A DNA stretch of 64,000 bases from Ruania alba. Lineage in GTDB: Bacteria > Actinomycetota > Actinomycetes > Actinomycetales > Beutenbergiaceae. The notes below the pieces were generated by a model. It was not told where the DNA came from. It saw nothing but the letters and a program-made list of their open reading frames with translations, and ran no database searches. The stretch covers positions 1,212,387-1,276,386 of the forward strand of contig NZ_FNTX01000001.1 in NCBI RefSeq assembly GCF_900105765.1. Direction: 5' to 3'. Below are positions 16,385 through 26,393 of this stretch, one piece after another; the stretch's first letter is position 1; every line of letters begins with the position of its first letter. A program made the position numbers and the translations under genes.

Positions 16385-17806
16385 GTGCGCTCGGCGACAC
16401 CAGCCCCGACAGCCACCCCACCCGCCCACTCACCGAGCACCGCACCGGTGCCGCCCGTCGTCCCACCGGTCGAATCGCGCGGCTCACAACGGCGGACGAA
16501 GCCCCGTCGCAGGGAGTCGAGCGTGCTCGCGGCCCTGCGAGTACGCAATTATCGCTTCTACGTCGGCTCCATGATCCTGACCAGCACCTGCGGGTGGGCA
16601 GCACGGGTGGTGCAGGACTGGCTGGTGCTCGAGCTCAGCGGGTCGGCGGCCCTCGTCGGCCTGACCGTGGCCCTGCAGTTCGCCCCGATGCTGCTGTTCG
16701 GGCTCTTCGGAGGGGTGCTGGCCGACCGGTACGACCGACGCAAGATCCTCAGCGTCACCCAATCGCTGTTCGGGTTCTTCACCCTGGTGCTCGGGGTGCT
16801 GACCCTGGTTGGTGTGGTCGAGGTCTGGCACGTGCTGCTGGCCGCGTTCGCCGGTGGCATGACGATCGTGGTGGACAATCCAGCACGGCAGGCGTTCCTT
16901 CCGGAGATCACCGGGCCCACGCACCTGCGCCGTGCGATCAGCCTGAACACGTCGGTGTTCCAGCTCGGCGCCCTGGTCGGGCCGATGTTCGCCGCGGGCC
17001 TGATCGCGCTCGTGGGCAACGGGTGGGCGTTCATCGCGAACTCGATCGCGTGCGGGGTGGCCGCCTGGTTCATCTTCACCATGCGGCGTTCTGAGATGCA
17101 TCCCGTGCCGCGATTGACGCGTGCCAAGGGACAGCTGCGCGCCGGTCTGCACTACGTGCGGCACACACCGGAGATCCTCTGGGCGTGCGTGCTCGTCGGG
17201 TTCGTGGCTCTCACCGGCGTGAACATGGCGACGGTGCTCGCCGCCTACGCCGATGAGGTGGTGCAGATCGGTGCCAGCGGATACGGCCTGCTCACTTCCA
17301 CGCTCGCACTCGGCGCCATCACCGGTGCCATGCTCGCCGGGCGCGCACGGCGGCTGCGGTTGCGCACCCTGGTGTCCGGTGCCGTGGTACTCGGCCTCCT
17401 GCAACTGGTGGCCTCCGCCGTCGGAAGCCTGTGGCTGTTCCTGGTGGTGCTCTACCTGATGGGCATGACCTGCCTGCTCTACCTCACCCGCAGCAACACC
17501 ATGGTGCAGACGAGCGTGGACCCCGCGATGCGCGGCCGCGTGCTGTCCTTGTACGTGCTCATCAACATGGGTGCTCAAGCGGTGTCCGGTCTGGTGATCG
17601 GTTGGGTGATCGAGCTCGGCGGTGTGCACGCGGGCCTGGTTGCCTGCGCGGCCGGGCCGCTGCTCGGAGCCGTCGTGGTCGGGCTGATCCTCGCTCGCCG
17701 CGGCCACCTGCGTCCGGTACTACGGCGCACCCAGGTGCACGCCGGTCGGCTGCACGCCCCGGCGTTACGCCTGGACTTCGAGCCCAGCCTCACTCGGGCT
17801 GCCTGA
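16385..17806 (+). CDS. MFS transporter (EntS/MFS_3 type)
   Basis: The 473-residue protein has a Pro/Thr-rich N-terminal tail of about 45 residues and then twelve predicted membrane helices starting at VRNYRFYVGSMILTSTCGWA. The MFS loop signature GGVLADRYDRRKIL lies near residue 110-123. The pattern FLPEITGPTHLRRAISLNTSVFQLGALVGP is typical of the MFS_3 (enterobactin exporter-like) group, which exports siderophores or drugs. The start codon is GTG with no strong ribosome binding site, so the tail length is uncertain. Its stop overlaps the end of ligD by 17 bases, tail to tail. Confidence 0.87.
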   Translation: MRSATPAPTATPPAHSPSTAPVPPVVPPVESRGSQRRTKPRRRESSVLAALRVRNYRFYVGSMILTSTCGWAARVVQDWLVLELSGSAALVGLTVALQFAPMLLFGLFGGVLADRYDRRKILSVTQSLFGFFTLVLGVLTLVGVVEVWHVLLAAFAGGMTIVVDNPARQAFLPEITGPTHLRRAISLNTSVFQLGALVGPMFAAGLIALVGNGWAFIANSIACGVAAWFIFTMRRSEMHPVPRLTRAKGQLRAGLHYVRHTPEILWACVLVGFVALTGVNMATVLAAYADEVVQIGASGYGLLTSTLALGAITGAMLAGRARRLRLRTLVSGAVVLGLLQLVASAVGSLWLFLVVLYLMGMTCLLYLTRSNTMVQTSVDPAMRGRVLSLYVLINMGAQAVSGLVIGWVIELGGVHAGLVACAAGPLLGAVVVGLILARRGHLRPVLRRTQVHAGRLHAPALRLDFEPSLTRAA

Positions 17807-20267
17807 GCAGATCGGCCACGGACTTGTCCGGGCGCCACCCGCGCCACACGGGATGGCGCAGCCGTCCGCCGTCGGACCATTCCGCGAAGGCCACCTCGGC
17901 CACCTGCTCGGGACGCACCCACCGTGCCCCGCGGGCATCGAGGGGCGGGACGTCGTCGAATGGCGGATCGGGCACCTCCACCGCGGCGAACCGATCGACC
18001 CAGCTGCGGGTCTCGGCGTCGGTGAAACCCGTACCGACCCGGCCCACGTAGCGCCAGGACCCGTCCAGGTGCGGCAGCCCGAGCAGGAGCGCACCCACGC
18101 GACCGGCTCGCCCGCCCTGCCCCGGACGCCAACCGCAGACCACCGCGTCCACCGTCTCGACGTGCTTGATCTTGACCCATGACCGGCTCCGACGCCCCGG
18201 CAGGTAGCGGGAGTCCGGCCGTTTCGCCATCACCCCTTCCAAACCCCAGGCGCGGCTGGCCGCCAGGGCGGCATCCAGATCACCGTCGAACGCCGGGGGC
18301 ACCTGCACCCGTGGTCCGGGCGTCACCAGGGCCTCCAGAATCTCCCGACGGCGGACCTGCGGTTCGTCGAGGAGGGATTCTGTCTCCCGAGCGAGGGCGT
18401 CGAAGAGCATCAGGTGCACGCCCTGGCGGCGTGCCGCCGCACGCACGTCAGCTTCCCGACTTGCCTGCATCCGTGGCTGGAGCCGGGCGAAGGAGGGGCG
18501 ACCGGCCGCGTCCAGGGCGACCACCTCACCGTCGAGGATGGCATGCGAGGCGGCCACAGCGTCGGCCACCTCGGCCAGCTCCGGGTAGGACGCAGTGATC
18601 TCCCGACCGCTGCGTGCCCAGAGGCGCACCACGCCGTCGTTGATCTCCACCACGCACCGTTGCCCGTCCCACTTCATCTCGACCGGCCAGTCCTCGCCCA
18701 CGTCGGCCGCCGTGCCGGCGACGGCGAGCATCGGCGTGGGGGCACGAAGCAGCGTGGCCCGGGGCTCAGCGGGCACCCGGGGCGTCGCCGGCCTGCGCGT
18801 GCCCTTCGCACCCGGTGGTCCGGCCATCAGGTGTAGCAGCCAGTGCCGCTTCTCCTCAGCGGACTCGGCGCGGGCACCGGTATGGATGAGTGCGAACGTG
18901 CTGGTGCGTCCCGGACCACCGGACAGTCCGCCGTCGGGGGCGCCGGTGAGCGTGACGATGATCTCGGCCCCCGCACGCCACTTGTGCACCTCGTAGGTAC
19001 CGGTGTCCCAGATGCTCATCTCCCCGGCGCCGTACTCACCATTCGGGATCGTGCCGGAGAAGGTGAGGTACTCGATCGGGTGATCCTCGGTCTGCACCGC
19101 CAGGTGCTGGCGGGCCGGCTCGGTGGGCATGCCCTTGGGGACCGCCCAGCTCACCAGCACGCCGTCGTCGGCCAGGCGCAGATCCCAGTGCAACCGGCTG
19201 GCGTGGTGCTCCTGGATCACGAACACGCGCTCGGTGCCGGGCACCGGCGCGGCCTCCGGGACCGGCTCCGGGGTGCGATCGGGGCGGCGCATGGAGCGGT
19301 AGGTGGCGAGCGGGTCGGCACGCGCCGGGTCGGCACCGGCTGCGCCCTCGGGGGCGGCGAAGGTGTCGGACCCGTGCGCGCGCCGCTCCAGCGCGGCCAT
19401 CGGGTCCTCGGTCGTCGCGATCCGCTCCAGCACCTCGGCCAGCTCCAGGTGTCGTAGACCTGGGTCGTCCAGCTCTGCCCACGTGCGGGGGACGGCGACG
19501 GTGGGCCGGTCCCGCCCCCGCAACGAGTACGGGGCGACCGTGGTCTTGTTCGGGTGGTTCTGGCTCCAGTCGATGAACACCTTCCCGCCGCGCTGAGCCT
19601 TCGCCATCTGCGCGGTGACGGCGTCCGGGTGGTCCGCCTCCAGGCTGGTGGCCAGCTCGCGGGCCAGGGCCCGGATCTGCTCGGCATCGTGGCTCCCGTC
19701 CAACGCGGCATAGAGATGGAGGCCCTTCGACCCGCTGGTCACCGGGACGCAGTCCCAGCCCATTCCGTCCAGCACGAGCCGGATCCATCGCGCCACCTCG
19801 GCCACCTGGGCGAGCTCCACCCCGGGGCCCGGGTCGAGGTCGAAGACGATGCGATCGGGGTTGCGGGGCTGTCCGGTGGAGTCGAACCGCCACTGCGGCA
19901 CGTGGATCTCCAGTGCTGCCATCTGCGCCAGCCACACCAGCGTGGCGCGATCGTTCACCATCGGATAGGTGTTCCGGTGGTCGGAGTGCTGCAGTTCCGC
20001 CCGGGGCACCCAGTCCGGCGTGCCGGAGTCCAGGTTCTTGGTGAAGAAGACCTGCCCGGGCTCGTCCGCCGTACCCACCCCGTTCACCCAGCGCTTCCGG
20101 GTGGCCGCCCGGCCGGCGCAGTGCGGCACCATCATCGGCGCCACCTGGGAGTAGTAGCTGATCACGTCCGCCTTGGTGGTGCCGGTGGCCGGGTAGAGCA
20201 CCTTGTCCAGGTTGGTCAGGCGCACTCTGCGCCCGTCCACCTGCGCGATCGTCTCCGTGCCGGCCAT
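17790..20267 (-). CDS. ligD: Multifunctional ATP-dependent DNA ligase LigD
   Basis: The 825-residue protein has the actinobacterial order Pol-PE-Lig: a polymerase/primase domain (residues about 10-295, LTNLDKVLYPATGTTKADVI, FDLDPG, VTSGSKGLHLY), a 3'-phosphoesterase domain (about 345-460, HHASRLHWDLRL, VPKGMP), and an ATP-dependent ligase domain (about 500-815) with the KWDG motif (EMKWDGQRC) near residue 530 carrying the adenylated lysine. With Ku it performs non-homologous end joining of double-strand breaks. The start at 20267 (MAGTET) is chosen because the domain begins right after it; longer upstream frames run into the ku promoter region. It is divergent from ku. Confidence 0.92.
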   Translation of the reverse strand: MAGTETIAQVDGRRVRLTNLDKVLYPATGTTKADVISYYSQVAPMMVPHCAGRAATRKRWVNGVGTADEPGQVFFTKNLDSGTPDWVPRAELQHSDHRNTYPMVNDRATLVWLAQMAALEIHVPQWRFDSTGQPRNPDRIVFDLDPGPGVELAQVAEVARWIRLVLDGMGWDCVPVTSGSKGLHLYAALDGSHDAEQIRALARELATSLEADHPDAVTAQMAKAQRGGKVFIDWSQNHPNKTTVAPYSLRGRDRPTVAVPRTWAELDDPGLRHLELAEVLERIATTEDPMAALERRAHGSDTFAAPEGAAGADPARADPLATYRSMRRPDRTPEPVPEAAPVPGTERVFVIQEHHASRLHWDLRLADDGVLVSWAVPKGMPTEPARQHLAVQTEDHPIEYLTFSGTIPNGEYGAGEMSIWDTGTYEVHKWRAGAEIIVTLTGAPDGGLSGGPGRTSTFALIHTGARAESAEEKRHWLLHLMAGPPGAKGTRRPATPRVPAEPRATLLRAPTPMLAVAGTAADVGEDWPVEMKWDGQRCVVEINDGVVRLWARSGREITASYPELAEVADAVAASHAILDGEVVALDAAGRPSFARLQPRMQASREADVRAAARRQGVHLMLFDALARETESLLDEPQVRRREILEALVTPGPRVQVPPAFDGDLDAALAASRAWGLEGVMAKRPDSRYLPGRRSRSWVKIKHVETVDAVVCGWRPGQGGRAGRVGALLLGLPHLDGSWRYVGRVGTGFTDAETRSWVDRFAAVEVPDPPFDDVPPLDARGARWVRPEQVAEVAFAEWSDGGRLRHPVWRGWRPDKSVADLLRQPE

Positions 20268-20399
20268 GTGCCCATCGTGGCGCATCCGCCGGACCTTCGG
20301 CAGGGCTCGGCGTGAGGGTCGCAGTGGAAATTGAGGCTCGAGACGTGTGTACTGGCCTGTGATGAGTGATTCGCTCATGGTGACTCGGAGGGAGCGGGG

Positions 20400-21295
20400 A
20401 TGCGCGCGATCTGGAAGGGCTCGGTCACGTTCGGCCTGGTGAACGTGCCGGTCTCCGTCTACAGCGCCACCGAGAGCCACGACGTCCGGCTGCACCAGGT
20501 GCATGACGCCGACGGCGGACGTATCCGGTACCAGCGCAAGTGCGAGCAGTGCGGGGAGATCGTTCCGTACGAGCACATCGACAAGGCCTACACCGACGAC
20601 GAGCAGAGCATCGTGCTCTCACAGGAGGACTTCAGCACCCTGCCGGCCGAGCGGAGCCGCGAGATCGATGTGCTCGAGTTCGTCCCGTCGGACCAGGTGG
20701 AGCCGGTGATGCTGGACTCCGCCTACTACCTCGCTCCGACCTCGAACTCCACGAAGTCCTACGTGCTGCTGCGGCGCACTCTGGAGGAGTCCGACCGTAC
20801 GGCGATCGTGTCCTTCACGCTCCGGCAGAAGACCCGGCTCGCCGCGTTGCGGGTGCGCGGGACGTGCTGATGCTGCAGACCCTGCTGTGGTCCGACGAGA
20901 TCCGTGCGCCCGAGTTCGAGAGCCTCGAGACCGAGGTGAAGATCAGCGCCAAGGAGCTGGAGATGTCCGCCGCTCTGGTCTCTGCCTATGAGACCGACTT
21001 CGCACCGGAGGAGCACCAGGACGACTACCAGATCCAGCTCAAGGCGCTGATCGACGCCAAGCTGGAGAAGGGCGAAGGCGTCGCGGTGGAGGAGACCGTG
21101 GAAGAGGAGTCCGGCGAGGTGCTCGACCTCATGGAGGCGTTGCGCCGTAGCGTCGAGGCGAGCCGGGGGAGTCGGGCGGCGGAGCCCAGCTCGAGCGACG
21201 ACCCGGGCGAGGATGAGAAGTCCAGCACGGCCGGCAAGAAGACCGCGAAGAAGTCCAGCAGCTCCGCCTCGAAACGAGCCACCAAGAGCGCCTGA
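20400..21295 (+). CDS. ku: DNA end-binding protein Ku, frameshifted as read
   Basis: The first frame begins MRAIWKGSVTFGLVNVPVSV, the hallmark Ku start, and runs through KCEQCGEIVPYEHI to RQKTRLAALRVRG. The second frame continues DVLMLQTLLWSDEIRAPEFESLE and ends in a Lys/Ser/Ala-rich tail (KKTAKKSSSSASKRATKSA), the usual DNA-binding extension. The two meet at the G-run 20859-20861; one additional G gives RVRGDVLMLQTLLW without a break. Ku encircles DNA ends and recruits the divergent LigD. All domains are present, so the shift is probably a sequencing error. Predicted full length is about 298 residues. Confidence 0.9.
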
Positions 21296-21494
21296 ACCCG
21301 CGACCTCGGCGATCCCTCTGCCGCTTCGAGGGAGAGCAGGAGTATTATGGACAACGCTGTCCAACGTGGGGGACCGCGCGCACCGGGCACCAGCACGACC
21401 GAGCCGGGCAGCACCGCCGGCCCGAGTGGTGTGCGAGGCTGCGCGCCGCCATCGAGACGGTCACCGCCGACGACTGAGGAGGCCCACTCCACCC
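21296..21494. other. Ku-ABC intergenic region with inverted repeat
   Basis: TGGACA-ACGC-TGTCCA (21348-21363) is a perfect 6-4-6 dyad, a possible operator for the ABC exporter genes. One frame after it reads PEWCARLRAAIETVTADD before a stop at about 21479, which could be the tail of a lost regulator gene, but it has no supported start. No complete gene is seen. Confidence 0.4.
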
Positions 21495-23438
21495 ATGCCC
21501 TCTGATCATCCCGGCCGCGGGCGACGCGGTTCCGCACCCGATCAGTCCCACTCCGACCAGTCCGAGCCACGGTCCGGCGCCCCGAGCACCCTCCCGCCGA
21601 GCGCCGCCGTCGTTGCCACCCTGGCCCGGCTGTACCCCTTCTTCCGCCCAGCGATCCCACGATTCGTCGCCGGGATGCTCTGCGCCCTCGGGGCGAGCCT
21701 GGCGGCCCTGGCCATCCCGCAGGTGATTCGTTGGGCCGTCGACAACCCGCTGCTGGACTCCGTGGGCTCGGCCGACCGCAGCGGCGTCTGGCTCGCGGTG
21801 GCGCTCGTGCTCGGCCTCGGTGTGCTCGAGGCCGCGTTCATCGCCCTGCGCCGTGCATTCATCCTGATCCCCGGCACCAGGGTGGAAGCCAGCATGCGGT
21901 TGGCACTCTTCCGCCACCTGCAGGACCTGCCGGTCGCCTTCCACGACCAGTGGCCCGGGGGACAGTTGTTGTCCCGCTCGATGAGCGACCTCGGCATGCT
22001 CCGCCGCTGGCTCTCTTTCGGGATGGTGATGCTCGTGGTGAACGCCACCACGATCGCCGTCGGGGTGGGTCTGATGATCTACCTGGGCGGCTGGCTGGGC
22101 ATCGCCTACCTGGCCAGTGCGGTGCCGGTGATGTACTTCTCCTACCGCTTCTCCTCCCGGTTCCGCCGCATCTCCAGGCTCAGCCAGGACCAGGCCGGCG
22201 ATCTCGCCACCACGGTGGAGGAGTCGGTGCATGGGATCCGCGTACTCAAGGCGTTCGGCCGCGGCCGCGAGGCCTACCAGAACTTCTCCGCGCAGGCTGA
22301 TCGGCTGCGCCACACCGAGCTGCACAAGGCGCGCACGCTGGGCGCCTTCCTGTTCGCGATCACCGCGATCTCGGAGGTGATGCTCGGACTGTGCCTGATC
22401 GCCGGTGTCTGGCTCGCGCTCGACGGCCAGATCACCGTGGGCGCCCTGGCCGCGTTCTTCACCACGGCGGTCGTGGTCAGCGGACCGGTGGAACAGCTCG
22501 GGCACCTCGTCTCGATGACGCTCTTCGCCAAGACCGCGGTGGACCGCTACTTCGACGTGCTGGACACACCGAACGTCGTGGACGATCCAGCCGAGCCGCA
22601 GCGTCCCGAGCATCCGCGGGGCGAAGTGGTCTTCGACAAGGTGCAATTCGTCTACCCCGATGAACCACCCCCGGATCATGCCTGGCGTGACCCCGACCGC
22701 CCGTGCGAGGAGCCCCGCCGGGAAGTGCTGGACGGGATCGATCTGACCGTCCGCCCGGGGGAGACGATGGCGATCGTGGGCCTGACCGGCTCCGGGAAGA
22801 CGACCCTGATCTCGCTGGTGCCGCGCCTGTTCGACGTCACCGGAGGGTCACTGCGGATCGACGGCGTGGACGTGCGCGACATGACCCGCCACGACCTGCG
22901 CGAGCTCGTCTCCATCGCATTCGAGGACGCCACGCTGTTCTCGGCCACGGTGCGCGAGAACGTGCTGCTCGGCGCACCGGAGGGACAGGACGGCGATGCC
23001 GACCTGGACCGTGCCCTCACCGTCGCCCAGGCCCAGTTCACCCGCGGACTGCCACACGGCCTGGAGACCACGATCGGCGAGGAGGGCCTCAGCCTCTCCG
23101 GGGGGCAACGGCAGCGCCTCGCACTCGCCCGTGCCGTAGCCGCCCGGCCGCGGGTGCTGGTGCTCGACGACCCGCTCTCCGCTCTGGACGTGGCGACCGA
23201 GGAGATCGTCACTGCCCACCTGCGGGAAGAGCTCACCGACACCACCACCATCGTGGTGGCGCACCGCCCCTCCACCGTGGCGCTCGCAGACCGCGTGGCG
23301 GTGCTGCAGGACGGGGTGATCTCCGCCGTCGGCACGCACACCGAGCTACTCGCCACGCACGAGCACTACCGTTTCGTGATCTCCAGCCTGGTGGACGAGG
23401 ACTCCGGCGAGAGCCGGCCGGTGGAGGTGAGTTCCTGA
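21495..23438 (+). CDS. ABC exporter half-transporter, subunit A (degenerate catalytic site)
   Basis: The 647-residue protein has six predicted membrane helices (about residues 50-350) followed by an ATPase domain: Walker [10 protein letters not shown] (about 429), signature LSGGQRQR (about 532), Walker [12 protein letters not shown] (about 554). The residue after the Walker B aspartate is Asp, not the catalytic Glu, so its own ATP site should hydrolyse poorly. This is the mark of one half of a heterodimeric exporter of the TM287/288 or BmrCD class. An unusual insert [21 protein letters not shown] sits just before the ATPase core (cited as positions about 395-415). The next gene is its partner. 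Confidence 0.88.
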   Translation: MPSDHPGRGRRGSAPDQSHSDQSEPRSGAPSTLPPSAAVVATLARLYPFFRPAIPRFVAGMLCALGASLAALAIPQVIRWAVDNPLLDSVGSADRSGVWLAVALVLGLGVLEAAFIALRRAFILIPGTRVEASMRLALFRHLQDLPVAFHDQWPGGQLLSRSMSDLGMLRRWLSFGMVMLVVNATTIAVGVGLMIYLGGWLGIAYLASAVPVMYFSYRFSSRFRRISRLSQDQAGDLATTVEESVHGIRVLKAFGRGREAYQNFSAQADRLRHTELHKARTLGAFLFAITAISEVMLGLCLIAGVWLALDGQITVGALAAFFTTAVVVSGPVEQLGHLVSMTLFAKTAVDRYFDVLDTPNVVDDPAEPQRPEHPRGEVVFDKVQFVYPDEPPPDHAWRDPDRPCEEPRREVLDGIDLTVRPGETMAIVGLTGSGKTTLISLVPRLFDVTGGSLRIDGVDVRDMTRHDLRELVSIAFEDATLFSATVRENVLLGAPEGQDGDADLDRALTVAQAQFTRGLPHGLETTIGEEGLSLSGGQRQRLALARAVAARPRVLVLDDPLSALDVATEEIVTAHLREELTDTTTIVVAHRPSTVALADRVAVLQDGVISAVGTHTELLATHEHYRFVISSLVDEDSGESRPVEVSS

Positions 23439-25261
23439 TGCGTACGACCACGCCCGTGACGCCACGCGGAGTGCAGGACGAGGAGAACAGCAACCTCGAC
23501 CGCGCAGACTCCCGGTTCATCCGCCGGAGGTCGCTCCGGCTCTTGGGCAGCCTGCTGCGACCGCTGCGCACGTTGTTCATCCTCACCGTGGCCCTCGTGG
23601 TCGCGGCGCAGGCAGCCCGCGCTGCCGGGCCGGCCCTGATTGCGCATGCGATCGACGTCGGCCTTCCCGCCGCCCAGGACGGGACCTGGGTGCCGACCGT
23701 GGTCACCGGTGGGATCTACGTGCTCGCTGCCCTGGTCTCCGGCGCCGCGACCGCAGGGTATGTGCGCCTGGCCGCCCGGGTGGCTCAAGCGATCCTGCTC
23801 GACCTGCGCCAGCGCGTGTTCCGGCAGACGCAGCGGCTCAGCCTCGAGTTCCACGAGTCCTACACCTCGGGCCGGATCATCTCTCGGCAGACCGCCGACC
23901 TGGACGCGCTCAAGGAGCTGCTCGACTCCGGGATCACCCAGCTCGCTGCCGGGTTCCTGTACATGACCTTCGTCGGCATCTCGCTGTTCCTGATGGACTG
24001 GCAGGCCGGCCTGGTGCTGTTGGTCGCCGTGATCCCGGTGGCGCTGATCACTCGCTGGTTCCAGAAGCGGTCCCAGGTGCTCTACCGCATCTCCCGGGTG
24101 GCGTCGGCGCGACTCATCGTCAACTTCGTGGAGACGATGAACGGGATCCGCGCCGTGCACGCGTTCCGGCGCGAGGACGCGAACAACGTCACCTACTCAG
24201 GGCTGACTGAGGAGTACCGGCACAACAACGCCCGCACCATGGGCCTGAACGGTATCTACGACCCGGCGCTGCAGCTCACCGGGAATGTCACGGTCGCGGT
24301 CGCCATGGCGATCGGTGCATTCCGGGTCCTCGACGGGCAGCTCGAGGTGGGCGTGCTCGTCGCCACCCTGCTCTACACCAAGCGGTTCTTCCAACCGGTG
24401 GGGCAGATGGCGATGTTCTACAACTCGTTCCAGTCGGCGGCGGCCGCCCTGGAGAAGATCTCCGGGCTGCTCGAGGAGGTCCCCACCGTCCGCCAGGCCG
24501 AAAGGCCGGTGGCACTCCCGACGGCGTCCGGTCACCTCCGCTTCGAGGGAGTGCGGTTCGGGTACGGTTCGGACGCGGTGGTGCTGCCGAACCTCAACCT
24601 GGACGTCCCCGGTGGGCAGACCATCGCCCTGGTGGGACAGACCGGTGCGGGCAAGTCCACGGTGGCCAAGCTGGTCGCCCGGTTCTACGACGTGACCGCC
24701 GGCCGGCTCACCCTGGACGGGGTGGACCTGCGGGAGATCTCGATGAAGGACCTGCGCCGCGCCGTGGTGATGGTGACGCAGGAGGCGTACCTGTTCTCCG
24801 GGACGGTGCGGGACAACATCGCCCTCGCACGCCCGGACGCCACGGACGAGGAGATCGAGGCGGCAGCCCGCGCGGTCGGCGCGCACGAGTTCATCCTCGA
24901 CCTGCCCGAGGGCTATGACACCGACGTGAACAAGCGCGGTGGCCGGGTCAGTTCCGGGCAGCGCCAGTTGATCTCGTTCGCTCGCGCGTTCCTCGCGGAT
25001 CCGGCGGTGCTCATCCTGGACGAGGCGACCAGCTCGCTGGACATCCCGGGGGAGCGGCTCGTGCAACGGGGGCTGCAGACGCTGCTGGCCGACCGGACCG
25101 CGCTGATCATCGCGCACCGGTTGTCCACGGTTGCGGTCGCCGATCGGGTGCTGGTGATGAGCGAGGGTGAGGTGGTCGAGGACGGCTCGCCGGAGGAGCT
25201 GATCGGCGGGACAGGACGGTTCGCTGCCCTGCACAAGGCGTGGCAGGACTCCCTGGTCTGA
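23438..25261 (+). CDS. ABC exporter half-transporter, subunit B (degenerate signature)
   Basis: The 607-residue partner starts at an ATG sharing one base with the previous stop. It has six membrane helices (about residues 45-330) and an ATPase domain with Walker [10 protein letters not shown] (about 399), Walker [13 protein letters not shown] (about 524) carrying the catalytic Glu, and a signature reading VSSGQRQ instead of LSGGQ (about 503). The intact Walker B pairs with the intact signature of subunit A, and the two degenerate halves pair with each other, giving one active and one regulatory ATP site. Likely exports drugs or lipids; substrate unknown. Confidence 0.88.
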   Translation: MRTTTPVTPRGVQDEENSNLDRADSRFIRRRSLRLLGSLLRPLRTLFILTVALVVAAQAARAAGPALIAHAIDVGLPAAQDGTWVPTVVTGGIYVLAALVSGAATAGYVRLAARVAQAILLDLRQRVFRQTQRLSLEFHESYTSGRIISRQTADLDALKELLDSGITQLAAGFLYMTFVGISLFLMDWQAGLVLLVAVIPVALITRWFQKRSQVLYRISRVASARLIVNFVETMNGIRAVHAFRREDANNVTYSGLTEEYRHNNARTMGLNGIYDPALQLTGNVTVAVAMAIGAFRVLDGQLEVGVLVATLLYTKRFFQPVGQMAMFYNSFQSAAAALEKISGLLEEVPTVRQAERPVALPTASGHLRFEGVRFGYGSDAVVLPNLNLDVPGGQTIALVGQTGAGKSTVAKLVARFYDVTAGRLTLDGVDLREISMKDLRRAVVMVTQEAYLFSGTVRDNIALARPDATDEEIEAAARAVGAHEFILDLPEGYDTDVNKRGGRVSSGQRQLISFARAFLADPAVLILDEATSSLDIPGERLVQRGLQTLLADRTALIIAHRLSTVAVADRVLVMSEGEVVEDGSPEELIGGTGRFAALHKAWQDSLV

Positions 25262-25336
25262 GCCGGCGCCGCACGTCCAGAGGAATCCGGGCCCGTCAGT
25301 GGGCAGTGTGGGCAGCATTGCTGCAAGGATGTGTTC

Positions 25337-26017
25337 ATGAGTGATGCTGCTCGCAAGCCCGCGTCCTCGGCGCCGCCTGCCTGGATCCGCACGATCACCA
25401 CCGTGCTCGGCGCTGTGATTGCCGTGGTGGTGCTGTTCGCCCTGGGGAGTGCGTTGCTGCCCGGGTGGTGGGCGTCGGTGGTGACCGGGTGGGTGGCCGG
25501 TGTCTCCAGCGCAGGCGTCCTCGCGGGCCTGCTGATCGGTGTGCTCTTCACGCTCGGGCCGGTGGCGGTCGGCTACCTGGCATTCCGGCTCCGCACGGCA
25601 TGGCGAACTCGGCTGATCATCGGCGCAGTGGCGCTGCTCCTCACCCTGCCGGTGGTGCTCACCATCGCGATCGACGCGTCCACCACACTCGCCGCCACGC
25701 AGGCACGCACCGAGATGGTGATCGGAGCGCCATCGTTCACCGGGGCGGTCTACGCGGGTGCGCTCATCTCCCTGGTGGTGGGTGTGGCGACTATTGCACT
25801 GACCTGGCGCTGGGTCGTCGCCCGCCGGGAGGTACGCAGCCTGCGTGGCAACCTCGCCAAGGGCAAGGCTCGGGAGAAGGACCGGGATGCCCGGGACGCC
25901 GCGGCCGAGGAGGCCCGCAGCGCAGCCGCCCGGGACGCCGCTGCCCGCGAGCGGGAGGCGTCGAGCACCGACCCCGCGTCCCCCGATGGCACGGACGGAT
26001 CGGCCCCTCGCACGTAG
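25337..26017 (+). CDS. Four-helix membrane protein with charged C-terminal tail
   Basis: The 226-residue protein starts at ATG 25337 with AAGGA about eight bases upstream. Four hydrophobic segments (about residues 16-38, 44-78, 92-112 and 136-160) are followed by a basic then acidic coiled-coil-like tail rich in Arg, Glu and Ala (KGKAREKDRDARDAAAEEAR). No family was recognised. The tail should lie in the cytoplasm and may self-associate or bind a partner. It stands alone between the ABC exporter and the fucose-like locus. Confidence 0.7.
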   Translation: MSDAARKPASSAPPAWIRTITTVLGAVIAVVVLFALGSALLPGWWASVVTGWVAGVSSAGVLAGLLIGVLFTLGPVAVGYLAFRLRTAWRTRLIIGAVALLLTLPVVLTIAIDASTTLAATQARTEMVIGAPSFTGAVYAGALISLVVGVATIALTWRWVVARREVRSLRGNLAKGKAREKDRDARDAAAEEARSAAARDAAAREREASSTDPASPDGTDGSAPRT

Positions 26018-26018
26018 A

Positions 26019-26042
26019 TACCGGGCGGGTCGACCGCCGGTA
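26019..26042 (+). terminator. Hairpin after the membrane protein gene
   Basis: TACCGG and CCGGTA flank an internal GC-rich stem around a GTCGAC centre just after the stop. There is no T-run. It may separate the gene from the convergent aldo/keto reductase remnant. Confidence 0.4.
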
Positions 26043-26055
26043 CCTGCCGCGATGC

Positions 26056-26364
26056 TCAGCCGATCGCTGCCAAGGCGTCCCACGCCGCGGCGAGCCGGGC
26101 AGGCCTTCGCAGCTTGTCCGCCGCTGCGGGCGCGTGGTCATATCGGGCATCGTGAGAAGGGCGTTCGGTGGCGAGGATCCCTGAGTTGAATGCCCCCGCG
26201 ATCACGACCGACCGACCACCGGCGGCCTCGAACACTGCGTCCGCCTGTGACTCCATCAGGGTGTGGCGCCCCGCGAGCATGGCCCGATCGATGTCGGCTG
26301 TGCGGAACAAGGTGGCTACAGCGTCCACGGAGGTGGAACCGATACCCACCCCCGTCACGAGCCC
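26056..26364 (-). pseudogene. Internal fragment of an aldo/keto reductase (L-fucose/D-threo-aldose dehydrogenase type)
   Basis: The minus-strand frame reads GLVTGVGIGSTSVDAVATLF, then TADIDRAMLAGRHTLM, SVVIAGAFNSGILATERP and RYDHAPAAADKLRR, which matches the middle of the AKR group containing D-threo-aldose 1-dehydrogenase and L-fucose dehydrogenase. The family has about 320 residues; only about 100 remain. There is no start, and the C-terminal strands are missing, so this is a remnant. It lies directly downstream of the first solute-binding protein and suggests the locus once held its own sugar dehydrogenase. Confidence 0.65.
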
Positions 26365-26393
26365 ACGGGTCGTGCAGGGAGCACAGTCATCGG

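Noticed and set aside
20268-20576. N-terminal extension of LigD to 20576
   Set aside because: The polymerase domain begins right after the ATG at 20267; the extension covers the ku promoter and the antisense of the ku start.
21213-21494. N-terminal extension of the first ABC half-transporter
   Set aside because: The frame runs back through the end of ku in another frame and has low-complexity Arg/Pro content; ATG 21495 follows a GAGGAGG-like site.
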